From Balanoglossus misakiensis (taxonomy: Eukaryota; Hemichordata): a stretch of DNA of 64,000 nt. This document shows positions 21,084 to 32,600 of this stretch, in pieces. How positions within the stretch are numbered: the first letter of the stretch is position 1; each line of letters begins with the position of its first letter. Made by a program: the position numbers and the translations under genes. The DNA lies in NCBI GenBank assembly GCA_040954595.2, contig CM082583.2, forward strand, positions 3,782,001 through 3,846,000, given 5' to 3'. The notes beneath the pieces are model-generated. The model saw only the letters and a program-made list of their open reading frames with translations, had not been told where the DNA came from and did no database searches.

Positions 21084-24000
21084 ATGTCAACAGAAGTGAA
21101 AACACCAGATTTTGATGATCTTCTTGCGGCATATGACATTCCAGATCTGGCTGAAAAATCCACAAGTTCATTGACCTCAGATCATTCAGGTGATCACTAT
21201 GGCAACAGTGGGCAAGGGGAGGTCAAAAACAAAGTGAAAGGAACAGACAAGGAAAGTGTTGGTAAAGACAAAGAGAATGAGGAAGAACTGAGAAACGAGA
21301 AAGATGGTGCCATGACAACGGATGAAGAAGATGACAAATTAGTTATAGATGAGAACGTCAAGAGCCAAAGTAGTCCAGAGACTGCTCGTGGTAAACATGA
21401 TGTAGCTGAAGATACGAAACAAGATACACAAAAATCTGCTGATCAACAAGAAAAAGATACCATGGAAAAGAAAACAGAATTGGGAGGAAAAAAGTCTGAA
21501 AAAAAAGAAAAGAAATCTGCTAGAAGACGCATCATTGATAAAGATGACATCGACCAGAAACTGGTGAAGAATCGAGAGACTGCGGCTGTCAAGGTGAAAA
21601 TTGAAGATGGCGAGGAAGACTCTTCAACAACTGTTAAGAAAGAGACAGTGGGACATTCCTGTGCAGCTGAGCAGTTGAAGCAACTCTCAGAAAATTATAT
21701 GAGAGATAAAGAAAGGAAAGTTGTCAAGAAAACTCCTGTTAACTTGACCGACGTCACTTCGGGGACAAAAAGTAGTTGTGATGTTGAGAACAAATCAGGA
21801 AATGCAGCCGGCCAAAAGGTTATCACAACTCAATACTTGCACAGCAAAACACTTGTGAAAATTGCACCGAAATCAACAACAGCAGGTGCTGGTGGTGGAC
21901 CAGTCCAGACAATGTTGGCCAGTGTCAGATCGGTCAGTCCGGCCAATTTTGTTCCGGTCACCACCGGAAGTCAAGTTTTACCACCCAACGTCACAACACC
22001 TCCAGGCATAGCAGTACCGACACAAAAACTCCTCGTCTTGACAACTGGAAGTCAAGGGGCTGTCACTAATGCCATAGCCAAGTCCCACATGACAGCTTTG
22101 CCAACAACAACAACAACAACGACAACAGAAGTTGGCGGTCACAACGCTATTGAGTCCACTCACAGATCTTCAATAATAGATGCTCTGGAGAACTCCGGTC
22201 CCACAGTCAATGTTGTCGTTCCAAATAATCTTCTGAAGCGAAACAACCCGGTTCCCCGGTACGTCCCCAAGATGCCGCCCAAAGAATGGAATTTGAAGAT
22301 CCCAGAGGGTGGCTACAGGTGTTTGGAATGCAGTGATGCGTTTGTGATGGAAAGCAGTCTCTCTATGCACCTGGAAAGACGAAGTATGAATATTGCGTAC
22401 GCCTGTGAAATCTGCAACAAAAAGTTAGTTTTCTACAACAAGTGCAGTCTTCTGAGGCACGTCCGACTCCATTACTCCAAATCTGCAAAGAACATCACGG
22501 TGTCGTTGAAATCGGTAGATGTGTCGGTTCTCAGCAAGAACATTACATCATTATGGCCGAGCAGAGATAGACTGGGACTGCCGCCAAGTTACCAGGAAAG
22601 CGAGCCCTCGGTCAAAGCGCCGTCGCAGCCCCACTGCACGGAATGCAACTTGGTGTTCGCCAACTGCCAAACGAGGAAGATCCACTTCCAGGCCAGCGCC
22701 GGCGGGAAGGGTCCTTGCAACTTCAGCTGCGCCACGTGCGGCCTGCAGTGTCCGAACAAGTGTTACTTTCAAGCGCACCAGCGCATCCATCGCAACCAGT
22801 CGCCGTACGTGTGCCCCGAGTGCGGAGAAGAGAAGTACGACAGAGAGCTCTTCTATGTGCACCTCAACTCCACCTGCATTCACTTCTGTCGCCAAGCCGT
22901 CTACAAATGTCCTCAGTGCAACGCCGGGTATCCCAACATCATTCACCTGAAAACGCACTTGCAGAATGCCCACACCGACAGTTTCTGCAAATGTCCCATC
23001 TGTCCGATGGCGTTCAAATCGGTGGAGAACATCAACAATCACATGCAGGCCCAGCACAAAGTGACTAACCAAGGTTTCCGGGTCATACACAAATGTCCCA
23101 TGTGTGACACTGTCTTCACTCAGAAAAACAATCTGCCACTTCATCTGGATTCACACATTTTGAGCAAAGACATGCGCATCTATGTCTTCAAGTGCAACGA
23201 ATGCTACAAACACTACGACAGCAAAGAAGTCCTGGAGAAACACCAGCTGACAGTTCACAAAGGCGCGCAACTGAAAGACTTCATCTGCGACGTGTGCAGA
23301 ACACCTTTCAAAACGTACCAGTTCATGCTGCAGCACAAGAACAAGCATTTTGACAGTTCCGCGAAGCCCCCCGCAGTCAGCAAGACTGCTGTCTCAACCG
23401 CTGTTGCAGATCACCTGGTTGGTGCTGGCAGCACCCTGCAGTGCGGTGCGTGTATGAAGACATTCCCGAAGGCAGAAGAGCTAGCAGTTCACCTGAAGGA
23501 ACACGAAAAGGATGGCCTCTTCAAGTGTACTCACTGTGACACCAAGTTCTCCCAGAGAGAGTTGTTCAACACTCACATGCTGCAGCACGAGAAGAAACCG
23601 CCCGCAGGCAAACACACGTGTCCAGATTGCGGCATGGTGTTCGGCAAATGGTTCAATCTCAACAAGCACGCCAAGCACGCTCACGGAAAAGTATCCAAAT
23701 ATCCGTGTCACCTCTGCCGCAGAAGTTTCGAGTCGAACAAGAGCCTTCAGAGACATCTGCGATTGAAACACAAAATATCTCCTGCTTACACATGTTGGCA
23801 CTGTGAAGACGGCAAGAAGACGTTTACCAAACGCTCGAATCTGGAGAAACACCTGCAGACTGTGCATAACATTAGCTTGGCGTCCAATCAGACGGATGGA
23901 CCGCCCGCTTACACAACCACACCCATGTCGGACCTCGTCCCCAGAAAGCGAAAAGGCCCCAACTCTGAAGGAAACGGTAAACGGGCCAAATTTGAATTCA

Positions 24001-24443
24001 GCTCCGAGTACAAATGTGCCAAATGCGACATGACCAGTAAAGTCAGAGCCGAGTTCCAGGCACACATCAAAAGCCACAAAACGGACAATTCACTGTCGCA
24101 GTGCAGGGAGTGTGGCATGTGTTTCCGTGGCGACGAATCCCTGAAGAAGCACCTCTACATGATGCACAAAGTCAGAGACATTGCAGAGTATGAGATGGCT
24201 GTCAACAATCATGAAAACCAGAAAGTTTCCAGCGGCAGTGAGGGCCAAGCCAAGGTAACCAAGACAACAGAGTCGTCAACAACTACGACTGGGTCTGTCT
24301 TTAAATCAATGCAAGACTCGGCGCTTGAATGTAATGTGTGTTATCGATCGTTTGATAATGAAATTGCATTGCGTACACATATGAGAAATCATGGCATGGC
24401 ATTCATTAGATCAAAACGCTGCAATTCTGCTGATTCACAGTAA
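21084..24443 (+). CDS. ZNF687/ZNF592-like: ZNF592/ZNF687/ZNF532-like C2H2 zinc-finger protein
   Basis: Nuclear zinc-finger protein of 1119 residues in one exon. I choose the ATG at 21084 because it follows a strong acceptor (TTTTTCAG, 21073-21080) and gives the family N-terminus: KTPDFDDLLAAYDIPD closely matches the start of vertebrate ZNF592, ZNF687 and ZNF532. In vertebrates these are partners of ZMYND8 in a transcriptional-regulator complex. The in-frame ATG at 21024 would read through the acceptor and is rejected. Next comes a Lys/Glu-rich charged region with SUMO-type sites VKIEDGEED and VKKE near residues 171-185, then a Ser/Thr/Val-rich linker with a Thr run. From about residue 415 to 1110 there are some 16-17 C2H2 fingers (CLEC, CEIC, CTEC, CATC, CPEC, CPQC, CPIC and so on). 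Which paralogue it matches best cannot be told here; a single pro-orthologue is likely. Confidence 0.88.
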   Translation: MSTEVKTPDFDDLLAAYDIPDLAEKSTSSLTSDHSGDHYGNSGQGEVKNKVKGTDKESVGKDKENEEELRNEKDGAMTTDEEDDKLVIDENVKSQSSPETARGKHDVAEDTKQDTQKSADQQEKDTMEKKTELGGKKSEKKEKKSARRRIIDKDDIDQKLVKNRETAAVKVKIEDGEEDSSTTVKKETVGHSCAAEQLKQLSENYMRDKERKVVKKTPVNLTDVTSGTKSSCDVENKSGNAAGQKVITTQYLHSKTLVKIAPKSTTAGAGGGPVQTMLASVRSVSPANFVPVTTGSQVLPPNVTTPPGIAVPTQKLLVLTTGSQGAVTNAIAKSHMTALPTTTTTTTTEVGGHNAIESTHRSSIIDALENSGPTVNVVVPNNLLKRNNPVPRYVPKMPPKEWNLKIPEGGYRCLECSDAFVMESSLSMHLERRSMNIAYACEICNKKLVFYNKCSLLRHVRLHYSKSAKNITVSLKSVDVSVLSKNITSLWPSRDRLGLPPSYQESEPSVKAPSQPHCTECNLVFANCQTRKIHFQASAGGKGPCNFSCATCGLQCPNKCYFQAHQRIHRNQSPYVCPECGEEKYDRELFYVHLNSTCIHFCRQAVYKCPQCNAGYPNIIHLKTHLQNAHTDSFCKCPICPMAFKSVENINNHMQAQHKVTNQGFRVIHKCPMCDTVFTQKNNLPLHLDSHILSKDMRIYVFKCNECYKHYDSKEVLEKHQLTVHKGAQLKDFICDVCRTPFKTYQFMLQHKNKHFDSSAKPPAVSKTAVSTAVADHLVGAGSTLQCGACMKTFPKAEELAVHLKEHEKDGLFKCTHCDTKFSQRELFNTHMLQHEKKPPAGKHTCPDCGMVFGKWFNLNKHAKHAHGKVSKYPCHLCRRSFESNKSLQRHLRLKHKISPAYTCWHCEDGKKTFTKRSNLEKHLQTVHNISLASNQTDGPPAYTTTPMSDLVPRKRKGPNSEGNGKRAKFEFSSEYKCAKCDMTSKVRAEFQAHIKSHKTDNSLSQCRECGMCFRGDESLKKHLYMMHKVRDIAEYEMAVNNHENQKVSSGSEGQAKVTKTTESSTTTTGSVFKSMQDSALECNVCYRSFDNEIALRTHMRNHGMAFIRSKRCNSADSQ

Positions 24444-26699
24444 AAAAAAATATAAAAAAAAAATAAAAAAACTTTTCTATGTCAAGATGTGACCTTTATT
24501 AAATTTTGTGTTTCATTAATGTAAATGGGCTGTATTAGGTATGGGATCTATTACCAGAAGTCATATTTCTAAAAGTTACATTTTGTATTTTTTTTGTAAA
24601 TGAAAACTAATAATACACATCCTTTTTTTCAACTCTTGCTGATAATGTGTATTTTCTCAGCACCTAATTTGTTGCAGTACTGTAGATATCCACATTACAA
24701 TCAAAAAACATAATTTGCTTTTTTTTTAAATGTTATTTGCATACAAATACCTCCCAAATAGCTGTCATGGAGCAGGCATTGTTATGTTAATGACATGATA
24801 TATTCTATGTAGATTAAAAGAAAGTTACCAATTTTACTGATTGTATATAGGACAACTTCTTGAGTCAATATTTCTCATTCATTTTGTGTTTGTATGAAAC
24901 TATTTTACAACAAACAATGCCTAGAGTGAAAACAAATGCATTGAAATTGTTCAGTTTTCAATTACAGACTTAGAGGGAAACAAGTCCAGCCAATTTTCAC
25001 ATTCCCATGTTCTCCAAGAACAATTTTGTAAATCCTGACTAGAATGGCTTTCATACATGCTTGCATTGCTGAGAACACTGAATAAAATTTGCTAGAATGG
25101 TCCTGCTAACCAATGGGTGCAAAAGGTCTATTTGTGTGATGTCATTGGGGTAGGGAGGTACTCGCCAGCCCTAAAACCAAGAGCCGTTTGCCTGACCCAA
25201 GTATCAAGGAAAAAAGCCATTTTTTATGTCAACAAATGTATTTTGTATGCAAAATTTTCATCTCTTAGGCCACAGTGGAGGGACTGATTTAATACTAATA
25301 GGCCTATGCCTATGATATCAACCACTGTTGTCACTATCATCGTTGTCATGGCTTGAGTGTTTCACCATCTCTGTACCTTGGCTGAAATTGGTAGGGTTTT
25401 GATTTCATGAGAAAAACATTCTGTGTCACAGATGTCACTGTCAGAATTCTCCATATGCTGTGCGACAGATTTTCGAGGCACACACCACAGGCCAAACCTA
25501 CATTGTATTACTTTTCTTCAGTATCGCTATGACATCACACCAGTAGCTCCCATGAGCCTCTTCGCACCCATGGCCTACCTGCATCTGTTCTCAGCAATGC
25601 ATACAAGTGACTCAGATTGGGATTAAATAGTAAATGGTTATTGGAGAACATGGAAATGTTAAAATTGGTAGGACTTTTGCTTCCCTTTGCAAGTGATGAT
25701 TTATATTTTCCAATGAAGAATTGTATAGGAGTTTTGTATCAAAACATAGACCCTGTCCCTCCAGGGTTCTATGATCAAGCATGCTTTCTGTTTAGGTGAA
25801 CAGTTGTAGATGAATGAAACCTTTCAGTCATATTGATGTACGGTAGTACATGTAGCATATATATGAGACTTTGATACCAGACAGACCTGCTGTATAGATG
25901 TGTAGACATTGACATGTCTCTGTTCCTTTACATAATTTGTAGAGGTTGTAATTTTGGTCAGTTTACAGCGAACATTAAAAAATGTACTCAACAATATTTA
26001 TGAGTTTATGAACAGCTGCAAAATGTAAACAACTTGAGTGATGAAATGTGGCATAGGCAAGCACCCACCTTTAGGGTGATGCCATTGTACAGCAACCGTC
26101 ACCCCCACGTTTCAGAGATTGAGTCCGATCTTTCATACCTGCTCATGTCTTGGTAGTGAGCGAGTTGATTCTTTGTCTAGATAATTAATGTTTGTACTCT
26201 GTTTCAAAACATGGTTGCATCAGTTTCCAATAGGAATATTGAGACACAGTCTTGTTGAATTTGTATTGGACAAAGTTAAAATGTCCTTTTATACAGTTTT
26301 TCAAAGTGAAACATGTTAGTTACAAATGGCCATCTGCCTTGTTATACATGTATGTTGATTTGGACAATGACCTTGACCTGATGATCAGTACAGCCACAGT
26401 CCAACTGCAGCTATTGGTGCAATCAATGTAGTGTGCGTACAACTTCCCAGCACATTCCCAAATCTGATGCAAACAGTAACTTCACTGCAGAGAAATTGGA
26501 CTTGTTGTGTCGCACTTTTGGGAAGTTCTTGCTGCTTGCAGTATGATCAGCTGTGATGTTAAACAACAAACGCTACGTAAAACAATCAACTCCAGTGAAT
26601 GTAACTTTGGATTCATTTTGGTGAAGAGATGCATGTTCATAACCATTCAGGTATCATTTTCACAGTTTGTGTAGTTCAAATTGTCTCACAATGTTTTTG

Positions 26700-26705
26700 A
26701 ATAAA
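26700..26705 (+). promoter_or_regulatory. Candidate poly(A) signal, zinc-finger gene
   Basis: AATAAAAA followed within about 30 nt by a strong GT-rich element (tcgtgcgtgtgtgtctt). It would give a 3' UTR of about 2.3 kb. An earlier AATAAA at about 24463 lies in an A-rich tract right after the stop and lacks such a downstream element. Confidence 0.55.
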
Positions 26706-26796
26706 AAAGTTCATCATTTGCATGTTTCTATCGTGCGTGTGTGTCTTTTTCATGTATCAGTTCTGATCAAATGGGAGCAGTGACATTGACAGTCTG

Positions 26797-26987
26797 TAGG
26801 GTTTGAGAGTAAAAATCGTTCATTTTGGCGAGATTTTCACTTTTGTGTCTACAATTCGGATGGAAGTTGTGTGTGGTCAAATGTAGATTTACTATATATC
26901 CACATGTAGAATAACATAAACGGTGTCTTGTATCTAACATAAGTAATGGAAAAAGGGCAGCGAGAGAGAGACTTTGTCCCTTTAATT
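26797..26987 (+). repeat. Dispersed repeat family A, copy 3
   Basis: Same orientation and same right end (GACTTTGTCCCTTTAAT) as copies at 9527 and 16390; the left arm is shortened. It lies just beyond the predicted 3' end of the ZNF592/ZNF687-like gene. Confidence 0.83.
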
Positions 26988-29671
26988 ATTTACACAAATG
27001 TAAAAAAAAGCCACTAAGGTATTTTAAAAGTATGTTTACTCAAGAAAATATGAATTACAAAGGATGTTTCACTTGTAGAAATAATCATAAAGTCACATCA
27101 AAACAAATATTTACAATTCCACAAATGTTGACATTTCTACGACGCATCACCTTAACCAAAGCACATTTTTATTAGTTGAACATTAACAAGTCTTGAAGAC
27201 AAGGTGAAGAATGAAGAAAAAGACGAAAGGTAGTTTATGTCAGGATGCATAGTGATTGAAATGGTAAAATAATAAATCATTCCAGGCAAACAATCTGTAA
27301 GATTCCAATTTTTGTGATTTTTTTGCTTGGAATTGTTCAAGATATCATAGGTTTGCCTGGGAGGGTTTGTCATAAAAGAGCAGCTCATTATTTTAAATTT
27401 TAAATTTTCTGGAAAAATACCCCTGGATGTGGTACACACCCTTAAACCTTCAATAATTTATAAAATATCCTTTAGAATTTAAAAAATGGGTATTGGAGGG
27501 ACAGGGAAGCGGAGAACTAATTCCTTGATATTGATTAGTACTGCCCTTCCAGTTTAGACTGATAGGGATATAATTAAAAAAATTGTTCTGATTTTATCAG
27601 CAAAATTGATTTAAAAACAGGCTTTATATTATTTCTTATTTTTTCATTACTAAAATTGTTTGTCCAATTGTAATATTTTGAAATTGGAGGTATGTAGAGG
27701 TGGACAAGGATTCATATGATAATTGAAAGTGAAACTGAGTTGATTGTACGTTTTTTGCCTACCCCATTGCATAATGAATGTGACAGAGAATGTGTGTGTT
27801 TGGCACATTGATTTCAAACATTTTTGGACAGGGCAGGTGATTTTTTTAAAATCAAAGTCACCTGTATACAGCAAAAAGTAACTAACAGCTCTCCCAACAA
27901 TCATGAACAAATCTTCAACTATGTTATTTGTTGCTTATTGATTAGGATCAATTATATTCTGTACTTCCATGATTTACTATGAGTCTAAAAAGTTGTGTTG
28001 ACCGCTTTCAACAACACAACATTTGATTCCAGAACAGTCCCACTCATCAATTTTCATTCAGACAGAAGGCCACAATTGCATATACATGACAAAAGGGTAA
28101 AAAGTTTAGTTTCATAATGAAAATTTTTCTATATAAATTGTAAATGATTGTCAAATATTGAGATAGGAGTAGACTATACGTGGGTTTGGTATCACAAAAT
28201 GAATTCAAGAGAAAAGTTGAGGAGTTTATTTACATTCAAAATATGGCATTAAATATTTCTTTGGATGTCAAAGACATGAGGTCAACTTCACTATCTTTCC
28301 CCTTGAAGCATGGGTCTGTTTTGTAAAAATAAAAGCCCCCTTTCGACAAAATTTGCTTCTGAAATGGGGATTTACTTCAATATATTAAAACATTACTGAC
28401 TTTAAAAGCATTCAGTTTACAGTTCATACATGCATGCAGACAATTTGACTGTCTATGATGATAGAAGTGTATGCTTCTCTCCAAGATTGCAGAACAGTTA
28501 ATTCTGTATTTTCCATGTCAGACAACTAGTTAGGGTATGTCAGTTGAGAAATTAGACAAAACAAATTGGAAATACAGCAAAATTTACCAGCTTCTAGAAA
28601 AAGGCCAAAGAAATTTTTTAAATATAAGACAATGGTTTCACACACAAAGTATGCATAGTTCCATTACATATACATGTACATTACAAAAGCAAGCACATAC
28701 AGACAGACAGTAATCTTCATCTAATATATCCCATTATAATTTGTTCAAGTGTACAGAAACTTTCCCTGCTGTACGTTATGTGGAGTCCAAATTCAGGCAA
28801 CATTTCACAGTATATGTGTACCTACTGTACATATATGCACTGACTGATGCACTCTTGGCTGCACTGATATGCATAGTTTTTCACCCACCAAAATTTCCCA
28901 TTCTATTTTACGCAACTAAAAAGTTGCCATGGTCACTCCACTTGAGCTAAATTCTCAATTAAACCAAATTTGGCAGTAGATCACTTGCAGACCTATTTTT
29001 TTCTTTTGATATTACAAGCAATGGCAAAGTACTGATTACTTTTAAGTCGGACAACACAATTGCATAGTTCAAATTTACAGGGCATTTGTAACACTCAATA
29101 GATTGTAAAAAATACATGTATTGTTAATCGTTCACAGCTGAAAGACCACATCATTGAGCATTCTAGATGTTGCATTGCATAGAGTGATATAATTTGTTTC
29201 ACAGAAACAACTCTTGACGAATAATGTTTGCTGCAATGTCCATAGGCACTGAGAAGGAAGATTTGAAATTTCTGTGCAGACTGATTCTGGAATGAAAACT
29301 ATAGACTGTTTATTGCAGTGCAAAGTCTGAACACACTGCTTGCACGTGTAACCATAGCAACATGTGTAACCATAGCAACATGAGGCAAGACACGACTTGA
29401 TTGCATATATGCAGAGTGTCAGACAACCAACAGTTTCCACCACAATGAGGTAAAGATGGTTTGAAACAATATGGGTGCAGGAGTTGACGTGGACACAAAC
29501 ACAACATGGACAAGGTTTGAGAAAATCTACCAGAGGTTGTTACACACAATTCTACTTTATAATTAAGTCCTTCATACTACTACTAACGGTCACTTTGAAT
29601 CATATGATAGGCCTGCCATGTAGAAGACAGTGGAGATTTTTGGACTTCAACTACAAAGTGATTGGCAAAGG

Positions 29672-32600
29672 TCAAAGTTCAGTTGATAGTTCATGATGGT
29701 ATCCAGGTGAGGACCCAATGATGCGAATTTCTTCAGCCGTGACTTCATCGTCCATTTCAGAGGAAATTTCCCACGGTCTGGGAGCACTTGATCTTCTAGT
29801 TGATCTGAGAAAAATAACAGGAACAATTTATAGTCAATGTATAATGACTGAGCAACAAATAAAGGGAGCTAGGCATATTTGTATTGATAAATTCAGGCAA
29901 TGCATCTTTTGGCAAACATGTCTAGCTTGAACGGACGGTGCTATTTGTATATTCTGCACTAAGACAACATTGATGAAATCAAATGCAAATCAGACATGCA
30001 CTACATGTATAAAAAACCTGGGCAGACTACTTGCACTTTCCATTACCTTTGACTTCTAGTAGTTTCTGCTGCTACTTGTTGATATGGCGGTGGTCCCTGA
30101 CGTGGTTGTCCCTGACGCGGTTGTCCCTGAACTGGTGGTCCTCTGGAAAGGTCTTGATATGTTGGTGGTCCATGTGATTGTCCACGAGTCCTCGTTTGCT
30201 GAGCTGCTAAATATTCCAAAACAAACTGTCCCGTTCCCAAGTCATCAGCTGAGAGATGATACGCAGGTCTTCCATCGTACATATCTTGCATTAGGTTAAT
30301 ATTTGGGTTACTCTGATTGGTCGGAAGATATTTGGCTGAAACAACAGTTCTCTTTTCTGGCATTCTGGCAACTTCATTGGCCGCATGGACGTATTTAGGT
30401 TGAAATGATTTGACATCAATGAAGCTGCTTGTTAGATTTTCTGCAAGAGGGGGTCTTTTCTGATTGGTTGAAATGTCTGTTAGTCTCCTGGCGCCAGAGT
30501 CATGCCCCGAAGTCCTGACCTCTGACCTCTGAGGTTGTGACTGTGCTCCAAAGGGAAAGATTTCTTCAGCGATATGATTTGAGCTTTGACTGTCTGTTTC
30601 TGTGTGTCCGTCGTCGATAGGGGAATAGTGAAGTGGTCTGAAGTCAGATCTTGGTCTTCGAGAGTCCATCGTTACTGGCAGGAGAATGTAGTTTCTGGAT
30701 AGAGAAGAAACAACATCAACAACATCACACTTTAAATGTGCACCTGCACTCACACAAATTGTTTTTGTAGTTTCTATTTTTAGATGCAAACAGTCTGAGT
30801 GTAGACATGGTGAGCGAAATAAGCGCAATGTTGATGGCAAGCAATGTGCATAGCAATTTGCATGCATGATGCAGTGATATGGAAGCCAGTAAGGATAGCA
30901 GTGATTATAAAAATGAGATTCAGAATTTACCTTACGTTTGATTGCAACACAGATGCACAAAAAACATTTGGCATATTACAATTTTATTTGCATGTAGCGC
31001 TACAAACACAAAATTTCTTTTTTTTTCTCTATTGAAGGGATGGCACCTACAACTTTTCAGAATTTTTGACAATTTTTTTTCCGAGAATCAACAAGAGTTT
31101 TGTGTACCCGCACCAGTATTTGATTTACCAACAAAAGCATGTAAAAGTAGATTAGAGGCTGACATTGTACTGAGTACATCTGATAGTTCCATCTCTACAC
31201 TGTATGGTACATACCCTAACACTTGATTGAAAATTTGAATTTTTCAATCTATCTTTCGGGAGAAGAACAAGAAATTGAAGTCTAGCTGATGCAGGTAAAA
31301 AAATTGTCAAAAAATATCCTAAAGTTACAGCTACAACCGAATCAAGGTTTATGATGAAAATATTAATTTCTAAGCTGGGAGCTGGCCTAGCAATTAATGA
31401 CCAAACAAAAAAAAACAGTGAATACAGAAATTTTCTGGAAAGGTATCTTCTTACTTGGGAGAAGGTTGGGATTCCTGTCCGTCATTACTGATACCGGAAT
31501 CTTCCCTGGAATGTTGGACTCCAACAGGATGAAATGTTGGAGCATTGACATGTTGATGTGAACCGGCATTGGGAGGATAGGCCAGAGTATTACTGGGCTC
31601 AACTGATTGGTACACAGCGGTTATGTACAATGGTTTAGCATTGGGCTACAGGGATAGAGAAACGAACACGAAAACAGGATATATACCCTCATGTCAGTCT
31701 GTGTGTTGTGGCAATGATTATAGTGATGAGTGGTTAGGTAATGGTAATGGTTGGTTATTCGTGATTTGCGTGGCTCGGTTAGAAAGCTGTGGTTGTGGTG
31801 GAGAATGCAGTTCACAAATGAGTGCAGATTTCGCAAAGAACCCAAGACCTGAAGTTCTGGTGAATGAAGCTTATAGTTGCACAGGTCTATATATGTATCC
31901 ATCTCATAGACAGGTGATAGTATAACTGATTGGATTATCTGGAATGTGTACAGCTGGCTAAATCACACTGACGATGATTTTTACACAACATGCATGATTT
32001 TCCTTCCACTGAAATTCATTAGTCCACACATTTACATAATTCTTTGTCCGCAATTCACATTATTTCATCCAGATGCAAAAACAGCAATTAATTACACACA
32101 GAATACCTGAAAGAAGGCTGGCTATTTTTCTGTTGATATGAGGCATTATAATACTAGGATACGTAGCATGAATTTGTATAAAAAGCAATGGTTATCGTGC
32201 AAGTTTCACTATTTCTTTCAAAGTTCAAAGTTCACAGAGTATCAATTAATGGTTTAACTGAATCTTGAAATTGTGGAGTTTAGTATAAATACACTACAGT
32301 TATATGTTTTTGCAGTTCGGGCCTGTGATCAAATGATTCAAGCATGTATCAGTGCTTGTGAAGGTGTTGTAGAAAATTAGTTTTTAATTAAAATTTAATT
32401 TGTCAGAACAGAACCAATCACACTGTGCCCTGGAGGTACTAACAGTTCAGTAGATAAACACATCAACATTGCTTTCACATTGTGTCACTAAAATTAGCCA
32501 ATCAGAAAATATTTGCACATGTGCCTCTACAAAATCAATTACCAAGGTCAGTGGAAAAGGTCATATTACTTGATATCATCAAACCAACCTACAGGTAGGA

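Larger units (their letters stand above)
24444..29671. other. 3' UTRs and convergent intergenic region
   Basis: Holds the long zinc-finger 3' UTR, a family A repeat (26797-26987), and the 3' UTR of EPB41L4A on the other strand. Candidate minus-strand poly(A) signals for the latter are TTTATT at 29309-29314 and 27168-27173 (AATAAA on the minus strand); the second is followed by GU-rich sequence. No additional gene is supported. Confidence 0.6.

Noticed and set aside
22551-24077. Long minus-strand ORFs (about 197 residues) opposite the zinc-finger exon
   Set aside because: Antisense shadows of GC-rich finger codons; no motif of their own.
30695-30960. N-terminal extension of the minus-strand ORF at 30043-30960
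   Set aside because: A clear acceptor at 30695-30696 with matching phase joins this exon to 31455-31645. The extension is intron.
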